A DNA stretch of 64,000 bases from Erythrophleum ivorense. Its lineage: Eukaryota > Streptophyta > Magnoliopsida > Fabales > Fabaceae. The notes beneath the pieces were generated by a model that ran no database searches, was not told the DNA's origin, and saw only the letters and a list, made by a program, of their open reading frames with translations. The DNA is taken from NCBI GenBank assembly GCA_026724425.1, contig JAIUCV010000001.1, positions 1,932,001 to 1,996,000 on the forward strand. Direction: 5' to 3'. Made by a program: the position numbers and the translations under genes. Positions 36,967-50,121 of this stretch are shown piece after piece. Positions within the stretch are counted from its first letter, which is position 1; each line of letters starts with the position of its first letter.

Positions 36967-37739
36967 TTAAAATTTGTTCTTGAACCAGTACACACCCTTA
37001 GGTGATGAGGTTCCCTCTTCTGGCTCCACATAAAGGCATTCTTTTGCCTCCCTCCAAAGTGCCTTACAGATAGGAGTCTCATCACAATGGTAATACTCCC
37101 CAAGAATGGATTTGATTGCCTTAGTGGCCGCCATTGCAAGGTAACGAGGAACAGTAGAGAACAAATGATATGAGCCACATGTGCATTAGCTATATTATGA
37201 AACACCTTGTTGAACACCCCATATATAGTCTCTATCCACTGTGGACAAAGCCCCTCTCGGCCAATCCCACTCAATAGAATTTTATGGGTGTGATTCAAGT
37301 AAGTGATCAAAGTCAAAAACTCATTCACTATCGCCACTGGAAACCCATACACACACCACCACCACCCAAGCCAACCCTTTGGCCATGGTAATTCTCTATA
37401 GAGCGATAATAACAGCCAGAATCCCAGCATCTGAAACACCCACTAAAGCCCTCTCGCTCTTTGGAAAAATAGGGCTATATGGATCAAAATGGTTTGTAAA
37501 ACGATCATAAGGTTGGCCAGAGGCGTTAAAGGCCAAGTACAAGGGCCACCCCAGGGTAAGGGTGGCAAGTAGGGTTAGTGCCCTTCCCAGAGGATTATTC
37601 GTGTACTTCAAATACCACTGGATTTGTGATTTGGGCTTTGGGAGAAAGATCTCGTCGTGCTCGAGAGAGCATGTGTTGGAATGGTGCCTTCTGTGGCTGA
37701 ACTTCCATGAGAAGTAAGGAACTTCCATGTGTTGGACTA
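36967..37739 (-). pseudogene. FAD2-like pseudogene, N-terminal third missing, several frameshifts
   Basis: The - strand reads VPYFSWKFSHRRHHSNTCSL, NNPLGRALTLLATLTLGWPL, PYDRFTNHFDPYSP, GFPVAIVNEFLTLITYLNHT, a shifted VDRDY...GVFNKVF, NAHVAH and then LGEYYHCDETP and KALWREAKECLYVEPEE, ending YWFKNKF. This is colinear with FAD2 from about residue 130 to the end; the first histidine box and N-terminus are gone. Damage: a TAG stop/shift after VIIAL (about 37396), a GTG-repeat slip (about 37350), loss of about seven codons after NHTH (about 37285), an extra ATAT at the DRDY site (about 37222) and an extra AT inside the third histidine box (about 37171). Same orientation as the FAD2 gene 9.8 kb away, so probably an old tandem copy. 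Confidence 0.93.
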
Positions 37740-40190
37740 GACTTATATAAATATAAATATATATATATTAGATTCTCTTATTAAAATATAATAAATATAT
37801 AATTTTTTATAATAACATAATAAGTATATAATTTAATCAAAATATCATGTATTTGTCTATAAAAATTATATATTTTATGATATTATTATTAAAAATTATA
37901 TAGTTATAATATTTTAATTAAAAATTTTGATAGTAAAAATATAAAAAACTATATATAAACTTTTTTTCTTATTAAAAAGTGAAGCCATTAAATTTGCAAA
38001 TCACAACTAAAACTTAGTTTGAGGTTGTTTTGTATTAGCTAGGCTAGCTAATTTATTGTTCATCCTAGCTATATGGATCATATATAGTAGGATTCTATAG
38101 CTAAGGATGTGGGAATAGGATAATTTAACAGGAAATTGTTCTATTTCCATCTACATATATATATATATAATTAATGGCATCACTGAATGGAAATTGTCCT
38201 AGCAGCATTCAAATCCTTCTCACAGCGGGAAAGTCGCGGATTTGAATCGTGGGATGTGTGCGTGTGTCCTCTTGTAATAAAAAAAAAAAGTATAAAATAA
38301 AAAAAAAAGAAAAAAATAAATATGCAGTAGATTCTTAACCATTTTAATTAAACAGTCAATAAAATTGTCCGCTATATAAGATACAGGGCTTCCAAAAGAA
38401 CTCAAAATATGCAGAAAATTGAAGTTGTAAAGTAACTAAGACACATGATAGATATCTATGTATATAAATGATTTATGAGAATAGAGAAAAATAAACTAAA
38501 GGAAACAGAGAGTAGTACTTGTGTAGTAATTTTGTGTGTCAAATCCCCGAAGTCCTTGATTCTCTCTCCCTGGTATCTTCACAAAGCGTGGTGTATATAT
38601 TTATATATATATGAAAGGAAAAATTATGTGCAGGATCAAGATTTCATAAAATTTACAATAAAAAATTTTAAAAATTAAAATCATTTTTAAAGACAATAAT
38701 TATTATCAAATTTTAAGAGATTTATTATTAAATATAAAAAAATTTAATACTTTGCTACACTCAATAATAAATTTTTTAAAATTAGTAATAATTTCTTAAA
38801 ATTTAATAATAATTATAGTCTTTAAGGATTATTTTAATTTTTAATATTTTTTATTATAAATGCATATCTGGACACTGCAATATGAGTTTTCAAAACATAG
38901 GATAAGTAATTAATATATAAATAATTTTATTCGTGGGATAATTAATTAATATATAAATCGGCGCTTGACCAAATATTAACCAATATATCTTGACCGCTTT
39001 GAGATGCTCAATTGAGTTGAAGATTATATGGATATTGTCATTCAATCAATTGTTTTTTATTTTCCATTTTATTATTGCCGGCTTAAGAATATCCAAATCA
39101 TAACGGTCATTGATGCTGGGACATAAACTAGAAGCAAATTATATTTTTTTGATTAATAGATACTCATTCCATATACATCGAACTGAGCTCAAGAAAACTC
39201 CGTAATATGCACGTAACAACAAGTTCAATGAAAATGTCAAACAAATATTATGAATGAATATAATTTATCTGTCATATTTTGAAGATATCTAGAAACAAAT
39301 AATTGATAACAGTTAATTAATATTAAATTATTTGACATATACAAAAATGGTCGGCTCTCAAAAAGAAAGATCTTTTCAATGATAAAAAGAGAGATTTTAT
39401 TTTTCAAATAAATTTACTGAAAACCTTTTGGTAAAATAGAGATGGGTGAGTAACTTTGAATGTTCAAGCTAATAGTATAACGTGACTTTACTTTCAAATT
39501 TTATGTTATTTTGATATTAATTAGCTCGATCTTTTTAACTATTGTGGACTTTTAAAACAAAATTAAGAGTAGCCAAAGGTATAAGATTAACTTTCTGATT
39601 TTATTCTCAAATAAGATCATCTGTTATCGTTATCGAAGATTGATATATTAAGATTTCAATTGCCGTTTCTACCGGAAGGAGTTGGTCTATCAAGCTGGTT
39701 AACTCCTAGATTTTTAAGCCATTTAAATATAATAAATTAATTTGCAGCTGCATTTCTAATTTATTGCCCAAAAACAAAAACTAGATATTGGTTTTAGATT
39801 TAATTTTGGGATCAATTTTATCCAACCTAAAAAATTTTCATCTCAATTAATTTGCAAACGAAATTATTTGATTTTTTTTTTTAATTTCGAAGGGGTACAA
39901 TCCATAACCTAAATGAATATCATCAAAATGAAAATATGATTAATTAAAATGTGATGCACTGCATAATTTGAAATTTTTATTTATTCTATAATTGAGGTAA
40001 TGCGTGAATAGATATATAACAATTAAGTAATAAAACGCATACATATATTATCAAAATATTTTTTTTCAATAATAAACACACAGCGAAACACTAATACAAC
40101 TCGTCCACAAGATAGTAGCTCAAGATGATACCAATTAAAATTTGATACGTGATTCATATAAATGGTTCAAACCCTTCCTCCAATATCCCA
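37740..40190. other. AT-rich intergenic region
   Basis: The missing upstream part of the FAD2 pseudogene is not found here; the sequence changes abruptly at about 37740 to AT-rich repeats. Contains a SINE-like unit (38175-38290) and TA runs at 38156-38170 and 38598-38612. No gene seen. Confidence 0.5.
38172..38290 (+). mobile_element. SINE-like sequence with degenerate pol III boxes
   Basis: TTGTCCTAGCAGCATTCAAA (A-box-like) is followed about 35 bases later by GTCGCGGATTTGAATCGTGG (B-box-like; consensus GGTTCGAATCC), then a GTGTGCGTGTGT stretch and a poly-A tail (38279-38290). This order is typical of tRNA-derived plant SINEs. Both boxes are decayed; target duplication not identified. Confidence 0.5.
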
Positions 40191-40198
40191 CAAAAAAA

Positions 40199-41150
40199 AG
40201 GTAAAATATCTATTTGGTCTTTTATAAATAGAATATTTTTTTAATTTAGTCCTGCATAGATTTGTTTTCTCAATTTAATCTTTCACAAACAACATATTTC
40301 TTAATTTAGTCCTTCACAAATGGATATTTCTCAATTTTGTCTCTTACAAATAAAATTATTTTCAATAATGTCATTTTATATCAATATATTATAAGTGAAA
40401 TTAATATATGTTATAACACATGACATATTTTTTGATAGATTATAAATAATATCATTCTATCAATCTACTATTAATTTTATTTACAAGTAAAACTTCATTT
40501 TGCTCCCTCACCAATAGGATATTTCTCAATTTAGTCCATTATAAAATTACTTTCTCAATTTAGTCTCTCACAAATAAGGTATTTTTCAATTTGACCATTC
40601 TTAAAATTAACTTCTCAATTTAATTTCACATATATAGGTATTTCTGAATTTAATTCCTCACAAATAAAATCATTATCAATAATAACCTTTAATTAATTAC
40701 TATAAATGAAATCAACCAATATGATAAACTATAACATATTTTTTGAAAGGTTATAAATAATGTCCTCTTATCAATCTTCTACAAATTTCATTTACAATAA
40801 ATTGATAGAAAGAAATTATTGATAATGATTTTATTTGTGATGGATGAAATTTAAAAAAAAAAATTACTCATTTGCAAGAGAGTAAATTGAGAAAGAAATT
40901 CTACAAGGGACTAATTTGAAAAACACTCCATTTGTGAAGGACCAAAATGAAGTTTTCGTCTTTCATCATGTAATTGATATAACAATATTATTTACAACTG
41001 TTTTATTTGTAAGGAACTAAATTAAAAAAAATATTCATTTGTAAAGGACAAAATTAAGAAATCAATTTTATAAGAAACTAAATTAAGAAGATAATTCTAC
41101 AAGGAATTAAATTCCCTTCTAGAGACCAAAATGGGGCTTTTATCCTTAAG
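40199..41150. mobile_element. Fold-back element built of 'TTAGTCC-TTCACAAAT' minisatellite arms
   Basis: The left arm (40215-40680) repeats variants of AATTTAGTCCTTCACAAAT every ~40-60 bases; the right arm (40830-41135) repeats the reverse complement (ATTTGTGAAGGACCAAA and variants). Ends TATTTGGTCTTTTA and GACCAAAATGGGGC pair. The inner part has a direct repeat of about 315-bp period (40350-40490 and 40665-40800), plus the inverted pair AAATAAAATCATTATCAATA (40662) and TATTGATAATGATTTTATTT (about 40820). No coding capacity. A long inverted-repeat DNA element is the best description. Confidence 0.65.
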
Positions 41151-42540
41151 AAAAGGAAAACCACTAATACAACTCTTGGAAGCCAGCAAAGTGTCAAAAA
41201 TGAAAAGGGTAAATCACTTTTTCATTTGTCAAAAGATGACTTAATTACGTAGTTATTTTCTTTATTAAAAGTATACACAAATTTCTTGTAAAACCAAAAC
41301 ATAAGTTACAACTATATTAATTTTAATCAAAATACATTTATATTTAGTATATTACATGACAAGTTTTTAATATGTATATTATCAATTAAAAAAAATTCAT
41401 TTTTCAAAAATTGAGAAAATTTTAAAATCATTTGATATACAAAAAATAATTATTAAAAATAAATAACATATTCACAAAATATTTTTTTAAGGAGTTTAAC
41501 TAATTAAAATATAATAATCAATACTGTTCATTTTTAACAGTTACATGTGTATAAAATTTACATTAATAAACATATAAGTACTATCATAAATCTAATAAAA
41601 TTGTAGAATAAATTAGATCTATTTATTTTAGAACAAAATAAATAATTTTATAATAAAATCTTAAGTATTGCATTTTATAATTAGTTGTATTTTAATAAAA
41701 AAAGAATCAATCTTATTCTTGATGATATTTTATTTATATTTTAGTTTTAGAAAAATTTATAATATAATTTATATAATTTTATAATATAAATAAGGACTGT
41801 GTAATTAGATATTTTTTAAATATTTTTTTAAATAAAAAATAAAAATTTAATAAAGATCTGTGCTTAATATCAAATCAAAAACGTGCCTGCATTGTATATG
41901 GATTCAAATTTTTGAAACTATGTCAAATTTATTCCTAGAAGTTTATTGAAAAATAACTAAAAGCCAAGATAGTGGGTGTTTAAAAACGCATTTTTCAAAG
42001 TTAAAATCATGTTTCATACGAAACATCAAATTGTTATTTTTTTGTACACGCAATCTTTGAACGTAATTTTGACCTTATAGAAGGTGTTTTCAAACACAAG
42101 CGTAGTAAGTAATGACAACAATGAATATTTAGTATCAAGTGAGATGAGTAAAATCATTGTTAACATAAATACGTGATAAATAATTTTTTTAATTTAAATA
42201 AATAAATAAATAAATTATCATTCAATTTTGAATATTAAAATCGATATTATACAAGGTATCAACACAATTAATTATATATATAATTTGTGAATAAGTTGAA
42301 ACTGAAAACTGAAAGGGTTAAAATATGTGAAGATTGCATTGTTTTTGCTATGTCGTATGTTCTCTGATCACATGCTTTGGAGTCGATAATCGCAAGTTCC
42401 CATGACAATGATGTCCCCTGTGGGAGACAAAAAATAGGATATGTCATGGTTACTTGTTCCAAGTGGCAAAGAATAACACAACATTTTGACTTGTTTGCCA
42501 GACACATTTGAAACCATGATTTTAACTCTAGCTGGTAGCC
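41151..42540. other. AT-rich intergenic region
   Basis: Very AT-rich (41300-41870 especially). One 79-codon open frame at 42268-42507 on the - strand has no recognisable domain. Nothing supported. Confidence 0.45.
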
Positions 42541-42555
42541 AGAGTAGATCTTCTG

Positions 42556-42905
42556 CGATTAAAACTTTTGTGCTGTTAAAAAAAACAAAAAAAAAATTTG
42601 ATTTTTTTTTACATTAAATTAAACTCTTTATTTTTTTAATCTCTTTTAATTGTAAGAACAACAAAATAGTAGAGGATCTATTTCCTTGGTAGCTACTAGT
42701 AATACTCATAATAGGTTTTTTATTTATTTGTGCTGTTGTGTTATTAAAAAAAGGCAAAGAGTGTTTTAATTTTTTTTAATTTTAAATTAAACTCACTTGA
42801 ATCTCTATTTTTTTCTTGAATCCTTCTTAACTATAAGAATAGTAAAACAGTAGAGGATCCACTTTCTTAGTAGCTATTATAGCGATGCTCATAGTAGGTA
42901 ATTTT
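42556..42905. repeat. Diverged tandem duplication, ~185-bp period
   Basis: Two blocks share TTTTGTGCTGTT / TTTGTGCTGTTG, TTAAATTAAACTC, TCTTTTAATTGTAAGAA / CTTCTTAACTATAAGAA, ACAGTAGAGGATC-like, GTAGCTACTAGTAATACTCATAATAGG / GTAGCTATTATAGCGATGCTC. An old local duplication, no coding content. Confidence 0.55.
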
Positions 42906-43189
42906 TTTATTTGTCTTTATCAATTGAAGAAAAATGTTTATTAATTAAAAAAGTTATATTACAATGGAATTTTAAAAAGTTAATATACACATACTTTTAA
43001 TCATCAAATAATTCTATAGTTTTAAGTATTAGTAAAACTTGTTCAAAAAGTATTATAAAAATTAGAGATGATTTAGACAATTTAATTAGCGTGCCTAAAG
43101 TTAAGTGATTATATGCATCTAAATAATTGAAAATAGTGTTATTAGTGTATAAAATATTTACAACTTGATTTGTAAGTAATAAATAATAA

Positions 43190-44530
43190 AAAAAAGATAA
43201 TAGCCAACTATTCAACTTCTGGAAATAACTCGTTGGTTGATAGAAAGAAAATCAGTTGCCGTACACCTTATTAAAGTTGCCAATTAGTTGAAAAAGGAAC
43301 CAATCAGTCGGAATTTATTTTTTATAAGTCATCACTCACCTAATAAAGAAATCCTAGTCAACTAACAATTTATTGTGAGTCACCAACCGACTAATAGTTA
43401 TGTATTAGTATGGTCACCAATCAACTAGTAGTCAAATATTAATTAAATGATAGTTCACGTAATCCTATAAATTGAAAACTATTAAGTTTATGGTTGATTG
43501 TTGAAAGGTACAGATCAACTAACAACGCCAAAAATCTCAAAATTTGACGATTAAGATGACTATTAGTTCTAAAAGTCACGTAATTTAATGCATAATAGTC
43601 AAGTGACTATTGAAATAGCCAAAAGGTAAATAAATATTATTAGAAATTGAATTTAAATAGTATTTTTTGGAATAGGCATAATAGTTTAAATCAAAATCTA
43701 TAAATAGGTTTGAATACAAAAAGAATAGGCTACTGAAAAATATTCCAACTACACATATATCTAAAACACATTCTTTGCCGCCTTTAGAATTGTTCTTGAG
43801 GAGAGAATTCCATAGTTGCCAAGTTCTCCAGAGTGTTTTGTTTATTCATAGAAGTGATTTTCTTAAACTTAATAATAATTACTAGGGGCAAATATCATTT
43901 TAAGAATAGTGTGTTTAACACGTGTTTTAAAAGCTTCCTAATATGATTGGTCTCACTCCATTGGTGTATAATTTTATAGTGTTTTTGCATTTATTTTATT
44001 ACTCCATCACATGTTGGGAAAATAATATCTCTCTCTAAATCTCTAATCCCCTGTTCTCTAAAATCCTATACAAGCACTCTTGAAATAGATAATTCTATTA
44101 TTGTTGAGTGAAATTCTCTAAGGTGCTTTAACACATATTTCAAAGCCTTCTTTTATATTTAATAAATTCTCATAACTCTAATTGAAGTCAAAAGATACTT
44201 TAAATATCAAATTTGTGAGTTTCTTGATATTATCGATCAACTGTTATTTCAAACAATTAATTAGTCGCTCAACAATTAATTAACTTTTAATGTTTTGTAA
44301 CCCATCAATCAATCAATAGAGTCCATTAGCCGACTAATGACTCTCAAAGAATCATCAATTGACCAATGAAAGCCATAAGTGAACCAATGGTTTTGAATGT
44401 TGTACATTGACTATTCTAAAACTTATCAATCGGTTGTTAGCCATAAGACTTTTGCCAAACACCTATTCTATTGTTTTTAGACTTGATTCACTTAAGTAAT
44501 TTCCAAACTATCTCCAACATTACAACTCTA
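43190..44530. repeat. Region rich in short CAACTA/CGACTAAT-type repeats; possible LTR remnant
   Basis: Many short variants of AACTAAT, CCAATCA and CGACTAAT occur on both sides of a unique core (43790-44200). Such boxes in clusters are seen in promoter-like parts of some plant copia LTRs, but no primer-binding site, polypurine tract, TG-CA ends or target duplication was found, so the label is tentative. Confidence 0.25.
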
Positions 44531-44539
44531 TTTCCTAAC

Positions 44540-47500
44540 AATAAATAATCATTAAAAAAAATCTTAAATGCATATTGAATGTTTCGACTAATTTTTTTAA
44601 TAAGTAAAGTTCACAACATAAGTAGACAATTTTTTAGTAGTTTGCTACATAATATAAATATACAGTATAGCAACCCTCTTTTTTTAAAAAAAAAAAAAAT
44701 CTTCTTCATAGTTCCAATGGAGCAAAATGGTAGTGTGTGGCTTGGTTTTAGCAGTAAGAATTATTCATCTGTCTGATAGCTTGCTTAATGCTCATTGACT
44801 CTTATTGGTTGAGGAATTCTTCTACAAAAATGACAACTAAATTCTCAAATATCCCTGAACTTCAAACACAGAAGAGTAAGTCTTGGTTTAGTTATTAGAA
44901 AGTGAGCAAGAAATTATGTGGGATGGTCGTTCAGGACACTAGTTTTGGTATACCGGTATATAAGATAATACCATGCAAGATACCAAAATGTTAACACTAT
45001 TTTGAGTAAGATCTCAAATATATCATCCAAAAATTATAAGCATCTCACATTAAGCACCTTTTAACTAAGTTAATTTTATAAAAAATATATTACTCGTATT
45101 TTTTTTATGACAACTTTTATTTGTCATACCATAATATCTTATACCTTAACATTTTATGCCATGGTAATATTTAAAATATCTTGAAATATGAGATGCCACC
45201 ATAATTTTCTAAGTTAGTTTGAGCAACAATCGATTCATCTTTCTGATTTAGTTAAAAGTAGATCACCAAGATATATTAAAACTAAATTTATGAAAATTCA
45301 AACTTGCAATAATACGTCAAATTAAGCACAAATGATATTCTTGTTTATATGACTAAGCTAACCTTTTAGGGATTAATTCACACATTATTTGTGGTTATAT
45401 TTATTTGCACCTGAAAAGATGGCAGAGTCTATGTCAACTTGCCTGGTTGTTGTTGTTGTTATTATTATTATTATTATTTTAATTGCAATTTCCAATCATA
45501 ATGACTAAGGGTGTCTGGATTGAGAAGAATAAAAGAAAAAAAAATAGATTTTTTTAATCCATATTTAAATAAAATATTCTAATTTTAATTTTCATCCATT
45601 TTGTTAATTTAAACATTTAAATAATGAAAATAAATTTAAATATAATCCAAAGAAAGAGTTTAAATTAAAATTTATTCTTTCCTTTTTTTTAATATTATTC
45701 TCAATCTAAACATATTCTTCACATGCATATGTTTGGAATGATAATTAAAAATAGTGATAGAAAGAGCGCAAATAATATTTTATGAAAGTTAATAAAAAAA
45801 TGATGTGAACTATGTGAAATCCCATAATTTTTGCATTGTATAAAACACTCTTAAAACAGTATCATTTCATGACCCCCTATAATTATTAAATATCTCATCA
45901 TCTTTAATATTGGTAATATATTAAATGTCATTTTACCTTCAAAATTTTAAAAGACGATATTACAGAGAGTTCAACCTCTTAATAAGTTGATTTCGCTCAT
46001 TATTTATCTCTTTAAAATTTGCATAAAATAATTTTTTATTATACATACAAATTTTGAAATAATATAAAAAAAATTGAACTCTTCATATTCTGTATTAAAA
46101 AATGTGTCAAACCGCTCCAGCAACTAATGAAAATCCCGAGGTGATCAGAATCTTCTTTAACCGTTTGAGCTTTTGATTCGATACTCAAAATTTTCTTGTT
46201 TTCCTAACGAGATAGAGACCATTAAGTTGGCCACACACCACAAGAATATACAGATTATATTTTTAAGTTTTGAATTATTATCTTTTTTTTAATAAGTTAT
46301 TCTAATATTATTCTATCATATACTAACATGTACAAAAACTTGAAGATACACAGAAAATTTAAGCAAGGTTCAATATCTAAGATCTAACTTAACAATTAAG
46401 CACTTTTAGATAGGCAATTTTTTACCATGTCATTTTTATACCATACTCTCAAATGAATTTCTTATGTAAAATTTAAGGTCACGTTAGTTTTTTCAAAAAA
46501 GTTTTGCTCATTTGTAAATATGATCTATAGATAAGTGGCAAACATCGTCTATCTTTCAATTTTTTTTTGAAGTTTGCATTTTTTTCGAAAAAAAATAATG
46601 AAAAGTAAGAAATATAAGACGCAAACAAGAAAAAAAAAAAAGTAATAATAACACTCTTCACCAATATTGCAGCTATAAAAATATGCAAGAGGAAACCCTT
46701 GAAATACTCATACCTTTTACAATCTTTTTCAAGGGTTTTGTCTCATATGCTATCTTCTTCTACTTATATTTGAAGAGTATTTTTGCAAGTTTGGTACAGG
46801 AAGTCGTAAATCAATATCTCAAAATCTCAAATCAATGATGGGTTCCTGTTTGATTAAATGGACACTCGAATCGTACCGAAACATTTGTCAAGATCTTCGA
46901 AACCGTAAACCAAAACTGAAACTCACTAAGAAAATGGAAAGACTTCCAAAGACAAAGAAAATATTCTCAAAAGAAGAGAGAAGAAACGATATAAAATTTT
47001 CTCATAAACACTTTGGATTATTTTTAATCTTTTTAAAAACATAAAAATTAGAACAAAATTATACCCTCAAGAACTAAAGTGTTATAAAATTTAACGAGTA
47101 TTAAATTGATAATAATATCATCTTTTAATAAATATATAAAACACGACATGACTTGGGTGGGGAAGCTTTGCCAAAAAGTAATAAAACGATTTTAAGTTAA
47201 TGGAAAAATAATAGCAAGAGAAGTATTGACTAAAGGGTAATAAAAATGTTAAATTCGAATCCTCGATATCCAAATATAGTGTAGCATGGAATTTTATCAA
47301 ATATATATATATATATATATTAATTTTTGCAAGGAATTTGTCCATTTGATCTTATTTTTTAATATTCCACCATCAATTTCCTTTTAAATAATTTTTTTTA
47401 AAATTCCAGAGTGGATATTTAAGAATTATCTTATATTTTTTTATATTTTTATTATAATAAATTAAGAAAAAAATTAAAAATACTAATAAATTAAGAAAAA

Positions 47501-48720
47501 ATTTTATTTGTGTAAATAATTATAGCCATTGAAATACAAAATGCTATTAGTAACTATAAAAAATTGAAGATGAGATATATATACAAATAAATGATTTTAA
47601 TTTTAAAAAAATTATATCTTAACCTACATTATGAATCTAACTTGAACACTATTTATTAATTAAAAAGTGTTATTCTTATTACTGGATTTAAATAAGATCT
47701 TGAAGTAATGAAAAATGTAAGAGCATTTTATATTATTTGAAATGTAATGTAATCTTATTAAAAATTATTAAGTACTAAATAAGAGGTAATTATTTAATAT
47801 TTTTTAACATTGTGTTATTAATTGATTTTATATATTTGTATGTCTTTATTCCAAATATTTTCCCCCTTACATATAGTTTTGTTGCTTTTAAAAATATAAG
47901 AATGGCCTCATATGCTCAAAATACATATCTCAAGCAAACTCTATAACGTTCGTCCGTTATTTTCTTTTTCTTAGATCTATGATACATTCTCCTCTCTTCA
48001 AATATTAATTTAGCGATTCAAATTTAAAAATTTTAGATATTACTTACTTGTTTGAAATTCAATTAATATATTAGTTAAAAATAAGCATTCTAATATTGAA
48101 ATTGATCATTCAACGTTGTTAGTTTAATAATTACCAAAAGTAAATTAAATAAAAATTTATAATGCTTAATATATGGAATAGAGGACACTCTATGCTCTTA
48201 ATTATCATTAATCATTTCTTTAGTTATTAACATATTCAATCATAATTCTTTTCTTTTTAATAATTTATTTCGCATTATTTGAAAGCAATATTTTAAGTTT
48301 TTTTTTGGTAAAACATTACAAATTTGGATTTGAAGATTTGGAGAAAAAAAGTGCATGCCTCATCCCTTAAATTACATTGATTACGCATTAATTTTTATAG
48401 TTTTCATTTGATGATGCTGATCTTATTTATATTTATATATATACTAGTCAAAAAAATAATTAGTCAAAATAAATGAGGACATAGAGTCACTAAAAAAAAT
48501 ACTTTAAAAAAGAGACAAAAGATATTGTTCCACTTCAAAGAGAGAAAAAATAAATATGCTTTAACAAAAGAGAAAATAGTAGTTTGAGAAGATTTATTAT
48601 ATATTTCAAATGTTAAAAGACAAGACTTTTAAAAGGAGAAAATGTCATTCAACTAAATCTTAGAAGTAGTGTGAAATGTAATGTAATCTTATTAATTATA
48701 TTTTTGTAATTATTAAGTAC
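44540..48720. other. AT-rich intergenic region
   Basis: Contains a GTT/ATT microsatellite (45449-45478), a MITE-like element (45505-45722) and a TA run (47301-47320). Open frames are short and of low complexity; no gene supported. Confidence 0.5.
45505..45722. mobile_element. MITE-like element, ~215 bp
   Basis: Left end GGTGTCTGGATTGAGAAGAA and right end TATTCTCAATCTAAACATAT are imperfect inverted repeats; inside them A-rich on the left mirrors T-rich on the right. Related in end sequence to 23965-24175 and to 48735-49995. No coding capacity. Confidence 0.5.
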
Positions 48721-48734
48721 TAAAGAGGACCTTT

Positions 48735-49995
48735 ATGGTGCATTTGAATGGGGAGAAAATCATATGGAAGATAAAATTAAAGGAGAATAAAGAAAGAAAA
48801 TATATTTTCTTTCGTTTGGATAGAAGAGAAAACTAAAAAAAATAGAAAAGTCAAGGAGAAAATAATAGTAGGTCTCACTGAAAAACTTTCTCTCCAAATA
48901 TGAAAAGATTTTGGAGAGAAAATGCAACGTAGCATATTCCAATTACAATTTGGTTAAAAATTTTCAACTGTATTTTAGTCAGAAGTTGGAAATCCATTTT
49001 TAAAAATTCTGAAATTACTAATTTAGTCCATTTTTTTAATATTTTAATATTTTAATAAATTAATATTATAATTATTTATGTAAAATTTTATTATAAACTA
49101 CTTAATAATAAATATATTTTACAAAATAATAACATATTTTTAAATACTAAAATTAATAAAGTATATATGTATTAAAAAAAAAAGAACCTCTAACTACAAT
49201 GCAGTTGAAGGTCTGTAACTAAATGGCAGTTGGATGCCTCATCCGACTACCATTTGGTCGGAATGAGCATTATATATATAATATTATTTAATATATAATT
49301 AATTAATTAATTTTATAATTATTTATATAAAATTTAAATATAAAACTACTTAATAATAAATATATTTTACAAAATAATAACTTATTTTTAAATGTTAAAA
49401 TTAATAAATTATATATATATTAAAAAAAATCTTCGACGATGCATTGCCTCCTCCATTATATATAAAATATTATTTAATATATAATATTTATATATTAATA
49501 TATATAATAATATATTATTATATTTAAAAATACTTATTATATTTATATCTATTATATTTAAATTAATTATATATATTAAAATAATATTTATAAAAGTTTA
49601 AAATAAATAATTATATTTATTTTAATATAATAATTTATAAATTACTTTTTATTTTTTTATATTTCTAAAATTTTTTTAAATAATTAAAATGTAATTTTTA
49701 TAAATTTATTTTTTAAAAAATTTATTATTCTTACTTATTTTTTAAAAAATATATGTATAAATTTAAAATAATTATTTCACATGAAAGAATATAATTTTTT
49801 TAAAATATCCCATTTAATGATAAAATTATTAATATTGTACAATAAAAAATTATTATTTTATAAATTAATGAGTTTTCTTTCCATTTTCTTTCTCTCCATC
49901 CAAACATATGAAAAAAAAAATATTTTCCCTTAACTTTTCTCATCTTTCACTTTTTTTTGCCTCCACTTTTCTCTTCCCCAATCTAAACACAGCGT
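48735..49995. mobile_element. Putative DNA element with ~TTTGAATGGGGAGAAAA inverted ends, 1.26 kb
   Basis: Left end GTGCATTTGAATGGGGAGAA and the reverse complement of the right end (CTGTGTTTAGATTGGGGAAG) match imperfectly. Purine-rich DNA follows on the left and pyrimidine-rich DNA precedes the right end. The interior is almost pure AT with an internal direct repeat (see next entry) and no coding capacity. Confidence 0.45.
49070..49428. repeat. Direct repeat pair within the AT-rich element
   Basis: Copies at about 49070-49181 and 49312-49428 share CTACTTAATAATAAATATAT then TTTTACAAAATAATAAC and a common tail ending in poly-A. Between them lies a GC-richer block with CAACTG/CAGTTGG motifs (49190-49265). 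Confidence 0.65.
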
Positions 49996-50121
49996 CAATA
50001 TTTTTGTAATATTTTGTTATAAGTTAAAGAGAAAAATTGTAATTAAAAAGTAATTGAATAGAAAAAAAATATAATGAAAAAAATTACATCAATATAAATA
50101 TTATATAAATATTTATAGTAA

